Source of the DNA: Nitrosomonas sp. Nm84
Lineage (GTDB): Bacteria > Pseudomonadota > Gammaproteobacteria > Burkholderiales > Nitrosomonadaceae
Assembly: GCF_003201565.1 (NCBI RefSeq)
Contig: NZ_QJJP01000001.1
Location: 1 to 64,000, forward strand
Direction: 5' to 3'
Length of the DNA stretch: 64,000 nucleotides
Within the stretch, counting starts at the first letter, position 1; every line of letters starts with the position of its first letter. The notes beneath the pieces were generated by a model. It made no database searches and had not been told where the DNA came from. It saw only the letters and a list, made by a program, of their open reading frames with translations. The position numbers and the translations under genes were made by a program. Positions 27,753-36,852 of this stretch are shown here, piece by piece.

Positions 27753-27790
27753 AACCCCCTTTACCTGCAACAGGGTCGGGGGTTTTTTTT
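27753..27790 (+). terminator. Rho-independent terminator after cbbS
   Basis: AACCCCC (27753-27759) pairs with GGGGGTT (27778-27784), with a loop that itself can pair CCTG with CAGG. A run of eight T follows. It lies inside the cbb operon, between cbbS and cbbQ, so it should attenuate cbbQO. Confidence 0.85.
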
Positions 27791-27833
27791 GATCAAAATA
27801 ATACTTATCAGATTGCTATAACAGGAGTTCATC

Positions 27834-28640
27834 ATGAGCAAAATCATTGATCAATACCGCGTAACCGCAGAGCCCTATTACCATCCCGTAGCTGATGAAG
27901 TGGAATTATATGAAGCGGCCTATTCAGTGCGCATGCCTATGATGCTGAAAGGTCCTACGGGGTGTGGCAAAACCCGTTTTGTCGAGCACATGGCATGGAA
28001 ATTAAAAAAACCACTGATTACCGTCGCCTGCAACGAAGATATGACCGCATCCGATCTGGTGGGCCGCTTTTTGTTGGATGCCAATGGTACGCGCTGGCAA
28101 GATGGCCCGTTAGCTGTCGCCGCACGGTATGGCGCTATCTGCTATCTGGATGAAGTCGTTGAAGCACGCCAGGATACCACCGTGGTGATCCATCCATTAA
28201 CCGATAATCGACGTGTCTTGCCATTGGAGAAAAAAGGCGAACTCGTTCATGCGCATGCTGATTTCCAGATTGTCATTTCCTACAATCCAGGTTATCAAAG
28301 TTTGATGAAAGATCTCAAGCAATCGACCAAACAACGTTTTGGCGCGCTGGATTTCAATTATCCCAGTCATGACATTGAAAGTGAAATTATCGCGCATGAA
28401 ACCGGCGTATCCACTGAAATTGCAGAAAAATTGGTGTCGATTGCCGAACGTGCGCGCAATCTGAAAGGCCATGGATTGGATGAAGGAATCTCGACACGCA
28501 TGTTGATTTACGCCGGTAGTCTCATCGTCAAAAAAGTAGATGCCCATGCCGCTTGCCGCGTTGCTTTGGTGCGCCCCATTACCGATGACCCTGATATGCG
28601 CGATGCATTGGATGCCGCTGTGTCAACTTTCTTTAATTAA
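27834..28640 (+). CDS. cbbQ: CbbQ, MoxR-type AAA+ RuBisCO activase ATPase
   Basis: A 268-residue AAA+ protein. Walker [10 protein letters not shown] is near residue 41, Walker B ICYLDEV near 101, followed by VISYNPGYQ as sensor 1 near 143 and the C-terminal CbbQ domain with GISTRML. CbbQ forms a hexamer that, with CbbO, removes inhibitory sugar phosphates from RuBisCO. It is the third gene of the cluster, 105 bp after cbbS and across a terminator, and is followed by cbbO after 57 bp. NorQ (nitric oxide reductase assembly) is the closest relative, but the position settles the call. Confidence 0.96.
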   Translation: MSKIIDQYRVTAEPYYHPVADEVELYEAAYSVRMPMMLKGPTGCGKTRFVEHMAWKLKKPLITVACNEDMTASDLVGRFLLDANGTRWQDGPLAVAARYGAICYLDEVVEARQDTTVVIHPLTDNRRVLPLEKKGELVHAHADFQIVISYNPGYQSLMKDLKQSTKQRFGALDFNYPSHDIESEIIAHETGVSTEIAEKLVSIAERARNLKGHGLDEGISTRMLIYAGSLIVKKVDAHAACRVALVRPITDDPDMRDALDAAVSTFFN

Positions 28641-28697
28641 ACTTGGCAGGTTCATTGCATACAGTTGCTCAATAATCTTATATAAGAGTGTGTCACG

Positions 28698-31025
28698 ATG
28701 AGTATTAATCTGGATGACTACAAAGAATTACTGGAAGATCTGGAACCGGAATCGCTTGAATTACTCAGTCATGCCTGGCCTGAGGTAGTCAAAACTTTTT
28801 CAGCGCGTGGATTGGATAATTACCTGAAAGGCGTCTCAGCACTGCGTGGATTGGGTCGTGGACGCAGTCTGGTGGATTGCTGGATTGATGAAATCCCATT
28901 GGTCGCCAAAGAAATTGGTGAGGATGTCATCAGCGATCTGGCGACTTCCGTGCTTTCGCTTGCGTCAAGAACTTCAGGCGCGGTAATTGAATTGGTATTA
29001 GCCACCTCCCCCACAGCCGCCAAACGCCTGGGTGATGCCCAGTTATTCCAGAATTACCTGCAATTCCTGAATACATTGATTGCACAAGCACCTCGCGGCA
29101 TGCGCCCCATGCTCAACAAACTGGATATCCTGTTTGGACAATTGACGCTAGGTGGCCTGCGCCGTTGGGCCATGTGGGGAGCACATGCGCATCGCACGGA
29201 TTACGAAGAGCAGATAAAGTATTTTGGATTGGAATCCAAGGAGTCACTCGCAGTTCTGCAAAAAGAGCGCAAAGGTACGCTGTTTGTCGATGTACAGCGC
29301 CGCATCAATATGTATCTGCGCGCACTTTGGGGGCGTGATTTTTTCATGAAACCCACTTCTGGTGATTTTGAAACGCGTGAAGGCTACAAACCCTATATTG
29401 AAAATTATTTCATCTACTTACCTGATGCCTATGACAGTCATGGCGATGTTACCGCCACTGAAGTCTATCGAGCCGCCGCTGCACACGCCGCCGCACACTT
29501 GGTGGAAACCAAACAACCCATTTCTGCGGAAGGATTGAATCCAATGCAAATGGCGGTAATCTCCGTGATTGAAGATGCACGTATCGAAGAACTTGCTATT
29601 CGTCGCTTTCCCGGATTGCGCAAAACTTGGGCAGCGTTGCATACTGCCGAACCCGACATGGTTGCCACGATGGGAGATTACCTCAATCGCCTGGCACGCG
29701 CTTTACTCGATCCTGATTATCAGGATAAAGATCACTGGATTGCCGAAGGCCGCCGTCTTTTTGTAGCAGCACAGGACAAACTGGACAGCTACCAAATCTC
29801 ATGGGATATCGGTGTTCAACTAGCCCACAGCTTTAGAGAAAAAAATATTCCTTTCGCCATGCTCACGGATCACCTCACCGCACCTTATCGCGATGACAAT
29901 CGTTATTTCTGGGAATTCGAGGAATTTGATTTCAATAAATCATTATCGGCTGGTTATGAAGCACCGAAACAAGTGCGCAAATATGTCAATGTGATGGAAT
30001 TCGCCAACGAAGTCGAAGTGGAATCAGCCGGAGATGATGCCCAGGAAATCTGGGTCATGAGTACTGAATTCTTTCCCTATGAAGATACCGGTGTTTCCTA
30101 CAACGAACTGGAAGGCAAAGAACCAGTTTCAGCGCCCTATCACTATTCCGAATGGGATTACCAGATTCAACTGGAACGCCCTGATTGGGCAACGGTACAG
30201 GAAAAACGCGCCAAGCTGGGCGACATGCAATGTATTGACGACATCGCGCAGCAATACAAGCGTGAAATTGCGCGCATGAAGTTTTTACTAGATGCCATGC
30301 AACCGCAAGGTACCCGCCGCATCCGCAAACTGGAAGACGGCGATGAAATCGACATCAACGCCGCCATCCGTTCGATGATCGATATCCGCATGGGCATGCA
30401 GCCTGACCCTCGCATCATGATGCGTTCGGTACGCAAGGTCCGTGACATCTCGGTACTGGTGCTGCTGGATTTATCCGAATCCACCAATGAAAAAGTCGCC
30501 GGACATGACTACTCCGTGCTGGATCTGACCCGTCAAGCCACCGTGTTGCTTGCGAACGCCATCAACAAAATCGGCGATCCGTTTGCAATTCACGGTTTCT
30601 GCTCGGATGGACGGCATGATGTAGAATATTATCGCTTCAAGGATTTCGATCAACCCTACAACGAAATCCCCAAAGCTCGCCTCGCCGGCATGACCGGGCA
30701 ACTTTCCACGCGCATGGGTGCCGCAATGCGCCATGCCAGCCACTATCTGAAACTGCAAAAGTCTGCAAAAAAACTGCTCCTGGTCATCACTGATGGTGAA
30801 CCCGCTGATGTCGACGTACGCGACCCACAATACCTTCGCTACGACACCAAAAAAGCGGTGGAAGAAGCTGGCCGCTCAGGCATCCTCACCTACTGCATGA
30901 GCCTCGACCCACGGGCAGATCAGTATGTTTCGCGGATTTTTGGTGAGCGTAACTATTTGGTAGTGGATCATGTGGAGCGGCTGCCGGAGAAATTGCCGGT
31001 ATTGTATGCGGGGTTGACGAGATAA
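28698..31025 (+). CDS. cbbO: CbbO, von Willebrand factor A activase adaptor
   Basis: A 775-residue partner of CbbQ. The long N-terminal helical region (about 1-560) binds the ATPase ring. The C-terminal VWA domain (about 570-775) has the MIDAS motif LLDLSESTN (DxSxS), with TGQLSTRMGAA supplying the Thr-region and VITDGEP the second Asp. CbbO recruits RuBisCO through the VWA domain. Its length and the split of the domains match characterised CbbO. No further cbb gene follows; a 304-bp gene-free stretch ends the cluster. Confidence 0.96.
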   Translation: MSINLDDYKELLEDLEPESLELLSHAWPEVVKTFSARGLDNYLKGVSALRGLGRGRSLVDCWIDEIPLVAKEIGEDVISDLATSVLSLASRTSGAVIELVLATSPTAAKRLGDAQLFQNYLQFLNTLIAQAPRGMRPMLNKLDILFGQLTLGGLRRWAMWGAHAHRTDYEEQIKYFGLESKESLAVLQKERKGTLFVDVQRRINMYLRALWGRDFFMKPTSGDFETREGYKPYIENYFIYLPDAYDSHGDVTATEVYRAAAAHAAAHLVETKQPISAEGLNPMQMAVISVIEDARIEELAIRRFPGLRKTWAALHTAEPDMVATMGDYLNRLARALLDPDYQDKDHWIAEGRRLFVAAQDKLDSYQISWDIGVQLAHSFREKNIPFAMLTDHLTAPYRDDNRYFWEFEEFDFNKSLSAGYEAPKQVRKYVNVMEFANEVEVESAGDDAQEIWVMSTEFFPYEDTGVSYNELEGKEPVSAPYHYSEWDYQIQLERPDWATVQEKRAKLGDMQCIDDIAQQYKREIARMKFLLDAMQPQGTRRIRKLEDGDEIDINAAIRSMIDIRMGMQPDPRIMMRSVRKVRDISVLVLLDLSESTNEKVAGHDYSVLDLTRQATVLLANAINKIGDPFAIHGFCSDGRHDVEYYRFKDFDQPYNEIPKARLAGMTGQLSTRMGAAMRHASHYLKLQKSAKKLLLVITDGEPADVDVRDPQYLRYDTKKAVEEAGRSGILTYCMSLDPRADQYVSRIFGERNYLVVDHVERLPEKLPVLYAGLTR

Positions 31026-31329
31026 ATGGTTAGGCCAGATAAAAATATTTCATTTAATACCTGTATCGTTATGTAATAGTTACTAGAAGCAGAGCAACAG
31101 AAAACTCTTGAATAGTTATAATATTATTGATGCCGTTTATAATTTACTCCTTGACACATCTTTACTATCCATAACGAAAATGTAATTGAAGAAATTAATG
31201 ATATATCAAAGCTGTTATCGTACTTAGATCAACAATTTTTGACGACCGCTATGAGGTAACTACCTCAATAAACGAACCTATCGCAAAATACGTATTCTTA
31301 ATTTACAACGATTATTCTGGAGATAAAAA
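31026..31329. other. Gene-free stretch after cbbO
   Basis: 304 bp of AT-rich sequence without a convincing frame. A TTGACA at 31151-31156 could be a -35 box for the downstream gene, but no good -10 follows at the right distance. No clear terminator for the cbb operon is visible. Confidence 0.4.
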
Positions 31330-31995
31330 ATGCCCAGCTCCAAGAAACTGACTACAGTACTGTGTATTTACTTGTTGAACATGCCACTAACTCAGGCTGA
31401 TGATCGTTTGAGAATCGGCTCCAAGATTACTGAATTTTCTTCACCTGTAGAATTATGCTTACCGGAAGTTGCGGTACGTGGTAAAACATTCAACAGTGTT
31501 GGACTTAGTCATTACCTGGTCGTTCCGCCAGAGGATCATTCCAAGACAGGCGATATTTTTGTCGGATTCCGACTCAAAAACCAGCCTAATGACATATGGC
31601 TTACAGATGGTTCTTCCTGGTGGGCTGCAACAGACGAGAATATTTTTCCCCAAAAAGCTTTTAAGGTTTTTGACAAACTCCCGCCTTTTGCATACCTTGA
31701 AGTCTTCAATAACTTAGTTGACGTGAGCGCTTTTGTTGGCATCGGAGAAATATGGGCCGGCTATGGATTGAGATTAGGTGAAGGCGCAACCTGGTGGGAT
31801 TCTTTCGAGGAAATGATGCGTAATCAACGATTCAAAATCTTATGGGAAATTGGACCGAATCTAGATTTATCGGAATCGCAACTACCCCTGACACCTCAGC
31901 ATGGCTTGTATGAGTCGCAATCAACGATTTGCTTAACTGTCACTAGGGCAAATGAGCAAGCAAATGTGCCATGCTGCGATACAGCTAAGCAGTAA
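31330..31995 (+). CDS. Secreted protein of unknown function
   Basis: A 221-residue protein with an N-terminal signal peptide (hydrophobic about 8-20, likely cleavage after LTQA). The mature part is rich in Trp (DGSSWW near 96, GATWWDSF near 156, ILWEIGP) and has four Cys residues, including the pair in PCCDTAKQ at the end. I do not recognise a family. A ribosome binding site (GGAGATAAAAA) precedes the ATG. It stands alone between the cbb cluster and the toxin-antitoxin pair. Confidence 0.55.
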   Translation: MPSSKKLTTVLCIYLLNMPLTQADDRLRIGSKITEFSSPVELCLPEVAVRGKTFNSVGLSHYLVVPPEDHSKTGDIFVGFRLKNQPNDIWLTDGSSWWAATDENIFPQKAFKVFDKLPPFAYLEVFNNLVDVSAFVGIGEIWAGYGLRLGEGATWWDSFEEMMRNQRFKILWEIGPNLDLSESQLPLTPQHGLYESQSTICLTVTRANEQANVPCCDTAKQ

Positions 31996-32032
31996 ATAGG
32001 GGTAGTGTGCATGCGCACAATCAGCGCACAAT

Positions 32033-32080
32033 CGGGGTCAGGTCTAGAACAGAGAATATTCAGGCTCAAGCCCGGTAGGA
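32033..32080 (+). repeat. Direct repeat copy 1 flanking mntA/hepT
   Basis: Starts with the 16-bp sequence CGGGGTCAGGTCTAGA, found again at 33144-33159, and ends with CTCAAGCCCGGTAGGA, matching TTCAAGTCCGGCAGGA of the second copy in 13 of 16 bases. The GGGGTCAGGTCT core resembles short intergenic repeats that accompany REP-associated transposases, a resemblance from memory. Confidence 0.6.
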
Positions 32081-32094
32081 TGCGCCGACACAAA

Positions 32095-32116
32095 AAGGCG
32101 CATTAGCCTTATCTTT
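32095..32116 (+). terminator. Weak hairpin after repeat copy 1
   Basis: AAGGC (32095-32099), loop GCATTA, GCCTT (32106-32110), then ATCTTTT. The stem is short and the T-run weak, so termination is uncertain. Confidence 0.25.
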
Positions 32117-32178
32117 TAATTTCACAACCTGCATGACTTTTGCTAACCAGAGTACCTTCTCGTCGATGTGCTTCACGC

Positions 32179-32607
32179 TTACTCTTTTGTCTGAGAAGCA
32201 TTACCCAACAGCAACGCATGGCTATACTCTAAAAACTCATCCAAATGCGTTTCGATGATACTAATCAAGATCGGCAGTTGCAGTGCCTGATAATCGTGCA
32301 CGGCAATGTTGCGAAAACCCACCATACGTTTAAGTTTGTCGGCAAGCACGGTATCGATCCAACCGCTCTGCGCCAGCAACGCGAAAACATCGCGCGCACT
32401 TTGCGGCACGCCCAGCTTTTCACGCCGGATTACGTGCTGCCCCATGTCCAGCGCTGCTTCGCAAGCTCGCTGAATGTTCAGGATAGCCGCATCTTGCCGT
32501 GTGAAATCGATAGGAAAAGTAGTGGGATTTTTTACATATTCTTCCCGCGCCCGCGCCACACAGCGCTCGATGGTGGCAGCCTTGTTGATCAGCACATCAT
32601 CAACCAT
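32179..32607 (-). CDS. hepT: HepT-like toxin (DUF86/HEPN RNase)
   Basis: A 142-residue HEPN-family protein, the toxin of a MntA/HepT module. The catalytic RX4HXY motif appears as RNIAVHDY near residue 104. HepT is an RNase that cuts tRNA or mRNA and is held in check by polyAMPylation of the motif Tyr by MntA. The ATG at 32607 (MVDDVLINKAATIERC) is chosen because AGAGGAAAGG lies just upstream and it overlaps the mntA end by 8 bp (ATGGTTGA). The pair sits between two direct repeats, which suggests arrival as a cassette. Confidence 0.88.
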   Translation of the reverse strand: MVDDVLINKAATIERCVARAREEYVKNPTTFPIDFTRQDAAILNIQRACEAALDMGQHVIRREKLGVPQSARDVFALLAQSGWIDTVLADKLKRMVGFRNIAVHDYQALQLPILISIIETHLDEFLEYSHALLLGNASQTKE

Positions 32608-32992
32608 AGACCTTTCCTCTTTTTTGAATGTCGGATAGCAATCCGGAACGAGTAGTATCCAGTTCCGTTTTTTCACTCAAGATAGCGATCTCGAACAAAG
32701 CCGCTTGTACATCCAGTGCCCACCAGCGCTGACCGGTGACGATAACTTGGTATTGCATCACGGTGGAAGCAGCGCGCAGATCGAGCAAATCGATCGGGCA
32801 ACCAGCTACATCCGCCAGATCACCTGCCAGCGTCCACAATACCAGAGGCTCGGCATAGCCAGCGACCAGCACCGCCAGGTCGAGATCACTATCAACTTGT
32901 GCAGTACCTTGAATACGGCTGCCGAAAGCGTAGATCGCCAGCAGATTGGTTAGACGGGCTTGCAGCATTTGGATGATGGCAATCTGGTTCAC
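32600..32992 (-). CDS. mntA: MntA-like antitoxin nucleotidyltransferase
   Basis: A 130-residue minimal nucleotidyltransferase. The GSX10DXD motif is intact (GSRIQGTAQVDSDLD, about residues 24-38), and a further Asp in the strand PIDLLDL (near 75) completes the metal site. MntA adds AMP units to the HepT catalytic Tyr and so neutralises it. The gene lies upstream of hepT and overlaps it, the usual order for this type VII system. Another hepT/mntA pair is not seen in the window. Confidence 0.9.
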   Translation of the reverse strand: MNQIAIIQMLQARLTNLLAIYAFGSRIQGTAQVDSDLDLAVLVAGYAEPLVLWTLAGDLADVAGCPIDLLDLRAASTVMQYQVIVTGQRWWALDVQAALFEIAILSEKTELDTTRSGLLSDIQKRGKVYG

Positions 32993-33346
32993 AATGCGAA
33001 GCAGCTCGACCCAGCAAGCCAGTGTGATAATAAATCAAGATCTAAGAACATAAACCCATACGCTAAGGAAGTCTAAAGAAATAAATTGATTTTGAACGTT
33101 TGATCGCATTGGTACCGCCTATTAATACTTTGATGAACACAACCGGGGTCAGGTCTAGATTTTAAGTTCAAGTCCGGCAGGAAAGCCCCCTGCACAACTC
33201 TGAGAATCTCGCTGTAGTGACAGAGAAAAATTTCCAAATGACACTTGTCGCACGTGATTCTGATAAAAAGTGAAGTTTTTTCCTTTTTTAGGAAAACTTT
33301 CCCTCTTTACGCATGAAAGCACATTTATTCGGCATTCAAACGTTCT
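32993..33346. other. Gap holding the second direct repeat
   Basis: 354 bp with no gene. It contains the second copy of the flanking direct repeat (33144-33191). The mntA promoter should lie near 33000-33050. A T-rich stretch near 33280-33310 could serve the end of the lipoprotein operon, but no clean hairpin is visible. Confidence 0.45.
33144..33182 (+). repeat. Direct repeat copy 2 flanking mntA/hepT
   Basis: CGGGGTCAGGTCTAGA (33144-33159) is identical to the first copy at 32033-32048. It is followed by TTCAAGTCCGGCAGGA, imperfectly matching the tail of copy 1, with about 10 fewer bases between the two blocks. Confidence 0.6.
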
Positions 33347-33964
33347 TTATTGGATAATCTTCTGCAATCCAGTAGCTATCTCATGACTCAATGTTCCGAT
33401 TACTTTACTCTGTGTTTTGACAATGGTGTTAAAGTCATTACTATCGGCTTCCTGCGTGATAGTACTTTTTTGCGTATGTAAGATTTTACCATCAGATTTT
33501 CTCTGAATCGTCCAGTGTGCGAATAACTGAATCTTGTTGCTGAGATCTGCATCAAAGCGTGCAACCTGAATAATTACCTGGTAATCAATGTCCTTTGAGT
33601 TGTGCCAAGGAAACATTACAACAGATGTATTACCTAATAGCATTTGCAAATTATCTGATAGCACTCGCAGAAAGTTTTTATCTAGTGACTCAGCCCAACG
33701 ATGATAGTCATTGATAATAATCTCCGCTCCAGGGCTGCGTAATACAATGGCTGGTCTGTCCAGATATTCTGGAAAATTCAAGGGACCCAAGCCGATTCGC
33801 GCACCGGAGGAGCCTGGCATTGAGGGGGCGCTTTCACGAGCATCATCAAGGCTGGTTAGCATGTAGTATTGAGTAGGTTGGGTAGTTATACACCCGATCA
33901 GAATCAAACTAGATGCGTAAATAGCGGTGCGTGATATTAACAGCCGAATTTCTGAGAATGTCAT
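33347..33964 (-). CDS. PqiC-type auxiliary lipoprotein of an MCE transporter
   Basis: A 205-residue lipoprotein of the ABC-type transport auxiliary family (DUF330/PqiC). The lipobox is LILIGC with Cys near residue 25. The YYMLTSLDDA segment near 33 and RPAIVLRSPGAEI near 70 are typical of the family. It should sit in the outer membrane facing the periplasm and receive the tip of the MCE tunnel. It begins one base after the MCE gene ends and is the last gene of the operon. Long-range function is lipid transport between membranes, by family. Confidence 0.85.
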   Translation of the reverse strand: MTFSEIRLLISRTAIYASSLILIGCITTQPTQYYMLTSLDDARESAPSMPGSSGARIGLGPLNFPEYLDRPAIVLRSPGAEIIINDYHRWAESLDKNFLRVLSDNLQMLLGNTSVVMFPWHNSKDIDYQVIIQVARFDADLSNKIQLFAHWTIQRKSDGKILHTQKSTITQEADSNDFNTIVKTQSKVIGTLSHEIATGLQKIIQ

Positions 33965-34876
33965 TTATTTTCCTGTTTTCTTTCCGTGAATCAGCACTTC
34001 CGGGTGATTCTCCAGCATGTCAGTCAGCGTACGCATTGATCTTGTGGCGCGCGTCAATTCATCCATTGCTGTGTTGAATTTATAAAGCGTTGGTGATTCT
34101 GTATCACTTAGTTCCTGAACGTTGATCGCTGCAGCATCAATTCTGGATACCGTATCTTGCAACCCATTCAATAACTGTTCAATTCTACTCGACAAAGGAA
34201 TAATTTTGTTATCGATGGAATGTACCAGAGATCTCATTGCTGTTAATGTTGCCTCAAGTTGCCGGACTGATTGGTTTAATTCCGGGTTGCTAACAAGCTG
34301 AGAAACCGCATTGGCAGCGGACGATACATCCTCTACCAATGCAGACAACTCAAGTTTCTCAAATCTCTTCTCAAGCATTTCCAATGTGGATGGTATGATA
34401 GGGACTTCAATCGTTTCATCATCACCATCATCACCGCTATAGTACTTATAGGTAGTTCCTGGATGGTAATCCAACTGCACGTAGAGTTGGCCTGTTATAA
34501 TACTTTGAGTTTGTAATTGCGCACGCAGACCGAATTTTTCCACCAGTTTCTTTACTGTTTCATGAGTCGGTCCACGGCTTTGATCAACATGTATAATGTT
34601 ACCGGGATAAAATTCCGCAACGACGGGAATGATAATTTGTCCTTTAGCGTAATTGTGAATCAGGGAAATACGCTTGATGATACCAATTTGTACGCCGCGC
34701 ATAGTAACAGGTGCTCCAACATTCAATCCATTGACGGAGCCATCAAAATACATGACAAACTCATGTTTCTCCTGATAAAAACCTCCCCTGCTCAATAAAA
34801 TAATAATGCCAATGCTCAGGACAAAGCCACCCAGCACAAAAAGGCCAATGGTGGCGGGATTTGCTTGCTTACTCAT
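33965..34876 (-). CDS. MlaD/PqiB-type MCE-domain protein
   Basis: A 303-residue protein with one N-terminal membrane helix (about 9-28) and a single MCE domain (about 38-120, FDGSVNGLNVGAPVTMRGVQ). The remaining part is a long alpha-helical tail (about 165-300) with coiled-coil character, which in PqiB-like proteins forms a needle across the periplasm. It should bind lipids between inner and outer membrane. The gene overlaps the ATPase gene by 4 bp and touches the lipoprotein gene. Naming as mlaD is avoided because the helical tail is longer than in E. coli MlaD. Confidence 0.9.
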   Translation of the reverse strand: MSKQANPATIGLFVLGGFVLSIGIIILLSRGGFYQEKHEFVMYFDGSVNGLNVGAPVTMRGVQIGIIKRISLIHNYAKGQIIIPVVAEFYPGNIIHVDQSRGPTHETVKKLVEKFGLRAQLQTQSIITGQLYVQLDYHPGTTYKYYSGDDGDDETIEVPIIPSTLEMLEKRFEKLELSALVEDVSSAANAVSQLVSNPELNQSVRQLEATLTAMRSLVHSIDNKIIPLSSRIEQLLNGLQDTVSRIDAAAINVQELSDTESPTLYKFNTAMDELTRATRSMRTLTDMLENHPEVLIHGKKTGK

Positions 34877-35673
34877 ATTTCTCCTCGATTTAAGAAGGAT
34901 CGCACCTGCGGAATGTGCGATTCGTCACGCAGGATTTTGGGATCACCGGTGGTGAGCATTGTTTTTGATTCCGCGTCCAGAAACACTGAATTATTGCCAA
35001 TAGTAAAAATGCTGGCCAGTTCATGTGTTACGACCACAACCGTTGCACCCAAACTGTGGCTTAATTCTAAAATCAGATGATCCAACCGTACCGAACTGAT
35101 CGGATCCAATCCTGCCGAAGGCTCATCAAAAAATAGAATCTCTGGATCCAATGCCATCGCGCGTGCAAGACTCGCACGCTTCTGCATACCGCCGCTGATT
35201 TGAGAGGGATAGAAATCTTCAAATCCCGCTAGACCGACCAATGCCAATTTGAATTCGACCACTTCCGCAATCTCTTTTTTAGGTAATCGCGTGTATTCAC
35301 CCAAAGGCAACGCGATGTTTTCTGCTAGCGTCAGTGAGCTCCAGAGCGCTCCCGCCTGAAACATGACACCAAAACGACGTTTGATTTCTTCTTGTTGAGC
35401 AGATGGCGCTTTCCAGAAATTCTGTTTATCGATCAATACATCGCCTTTGGCGGGTGGCTTGAGGCCAATCAGGTGTTTCATCAAGGTGCTTTTCCCACAG
35501 CCACTGCCACCCATAATGATAAATATGTCACCTCGGTTGATCGTGAAATTGAGATTTCGTTGAATGATGTAGTCGCCATAAGCCATGGTAAGATCATGCA
35601 CTTCAATATGCGGACGGGTATTTTGTCGAGTGACAGCAGTATTTTCTTGATGTGTTTCAGAAAGTAATGTCAT
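34873..35673 (-). CDS. MlaF-type ABC ATPase
   Basis: A 266-residue ATP-binding subunit. Walker A GGSGCGKST is near 51, the signature in this family is SGGMQKRASLARA (about 151), Walker B ILFFDEPSAGLDP near 172, and the H-loop VTHEL near 206. The SGGMQKR variant is specific for Mla/TTG2-type transporters. The ATG at 35673 (MTLLSETHQ) is chosen because it follows the permease stop by four bases; an upstream in-frame start would overlap it by 44 bp. It powers the MlaE-like permease encoded just upstream. Confidence 0.92.
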   Translation of the reverse strand: MTLLSETHQENTAVTRQNTRPHIEVHDLTMAYGDYIIQRNLNFTINRGDIFIIMGGSGCGKSTLMKHLIGLKPPAKGDVLIDKQNFWKAPSAQQEEIKRRFGVMFQAGALWSSLTLAENIALPLGEYTRLPKKEIAEVVEFKLALVGLAGFEDFYPSQISGGMQKRASLARAMALDPEILFFDEPSAGLDPISSVRLDHLILELSHSLGATVVVVTHELASIFTIGNNSVFLDAESKTMLTTGDPKILRDESHIPQVRSFLNRGEI

Positions 35674-35677
35674 TCCA

Positions 35678-36826
35678 TCAAATTCCCAGATTGTGAAATA
35701 GTATGGTGAGGAGTGATGCAAATATCACAATCAATAATATGCCCGTCACTACCGCTGATGTTGCTGCCTGTCCTACCGCTTGAGCACTGCGGCCGCATTG
35801 TATCCCCCTGAGGCAACCGGCATAAGCGACTAAAATGCCATAAACCGTACCCTTAGCGATTCCAACTGCGAACTGATTCAGATCAAGTGCACGCACCGTT
35901 TGATGATAATACTCAAAGATCCCAATATCAAAAACAGCATAACCAACGAGCGATCCGGCCAAGATGCCGATGATTCCGGAGTAAATTGTCAATAGTGGTA
36001 TCATGAGAACCAACGCTAGCAAACGTGGCAGCACCAAAAAATCCATAGGTGAAATTCCTAAGGTTTTAAATGCATCGATTTCCTCATTTACCTGCATGGT
36101 GCCCAGTTGTGCAGCAAATGCAGCACCAGTGCGGCCCGCAACAATAATTCCTGTCATCAGTGCGCCGATTTCGCGTACCATGCCGATAGCAACGAGATCA
36201 GCAACGAAGATCTGTGCTCCAAACTGGCTCAGTTGTATTGCTCCCATATAAGCCAGAATCAATCCGACCAGAAAACTGATGAGCGATACAATCCCAAGTG
36301 CTTGTGGTCCGACTTCCTGCACGACCAAGAAAAAATCGGATTTCCGATACTGCGCCTTGCCAAGTATGAAACGTTTCAGAGACAATATTATTTCACCTAG
36401 GAATGCGAGCATCCCTATCGCGCCACGGTACCAATCCAAGGCCGAGTTGCCAAGTTCCGTGATAAAATTCGTAGACTTCTTTTTTTTGTTGGCGTTGGCG
36501 TTGGATGTTTTGGTGCTTGCCAGATCCATCAAGCGGTGCACGCCATTCGGCAAACCGGAATAATCAATTTCCATTCGGTGTTGCTGGGAAAATTTAAATA
36601 GCCGGGAAAGGAAAATCAGTAAACTGGTATCCCAACTGTCTAGCGCCTGACTATTGAAACTTATCCGAATGCTTGGCATATCACGTACTAATGGTTCAAT
36701 ATCAGTGAACGATGGATGGTCTTGCTGTATTTGCCAGTTGCCTCCCAGAATGATATTCAATTCATTTGTGCCGATCTGGTTCAAATCGACTTTAGCTGCA
36801 GGTTGTTTTGCGACAGTTGCTTGCAT
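35678..36826 (-). CDS. MlaE-type permease with N-terminal STAS domain
   Basis: A 382-residue permease. Residues about 10-110 form a STAS-like domain (SIRISFNSQALDSWDTSLLIFL). The MlaE domain (about 140-375) has five or six membrane helices and the family features GMVREIGALMTGIIVAGRTGAAFAAQLGTM (about 240-270) and EEIDAFKTLGI. STAS-fused MlaE proteins are common outside Enterobacteria, where the STAS protein MlaB is separate. It should import or export phospholipid at the inner membrane. It is followed directly by the ATPase gene and preceded by a small secreted protein gene after 26 bp. Confidence 0.92.
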   Translation of the reverse strand: MQATVAKQPAAKVDLNQIGTNELNIILGGNWQIQQDHPSFTDIEPLVRDMPSIRISFNSQALDSWDTSLLIFLSRLFKFSQQHRMEIDYSGLPNGVHRLMDLASTKTSNANANKKKKSTNFITELGNSALDWYRGAIGMLAFLGEIILSLKRFILGKAQYRKSDFFLVVQEVGPQALGIVSLISFLVGLILAYMGAIQLSQFGAQIFVADLVAIGMVREIGALMTGIIVAGRTGAAFAAQLGTMQVNEEIDAFKTLGISPMDFLVLPRLLALVLMIPLLTIYSGIIGILAGSLVGYAVFDIGIFEYYHQTVRALDLNQFAVGIAKGTVYGILVAYAGCLRGIQCGRSAQAVGQAATSAVVTGILLIVIFASLLTILFHNLGI

Positions 36827-36852
36827 AGAAAGCTGAATATCAGTTAAATGAT

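Noticed and set aside
27834-31025. norQ/norD nitric oxide reductase assembly genes
   Set aside because: The sequence families are close, but position directly after cbbLS makes cbbQ/cbbO far more likely.
31151-31177. TTGACA as promoter for the secreted protein gene at 31330
   Set aside because: No acceptable -10 box lies 16-18 bp downstream and the distance to the start is long.
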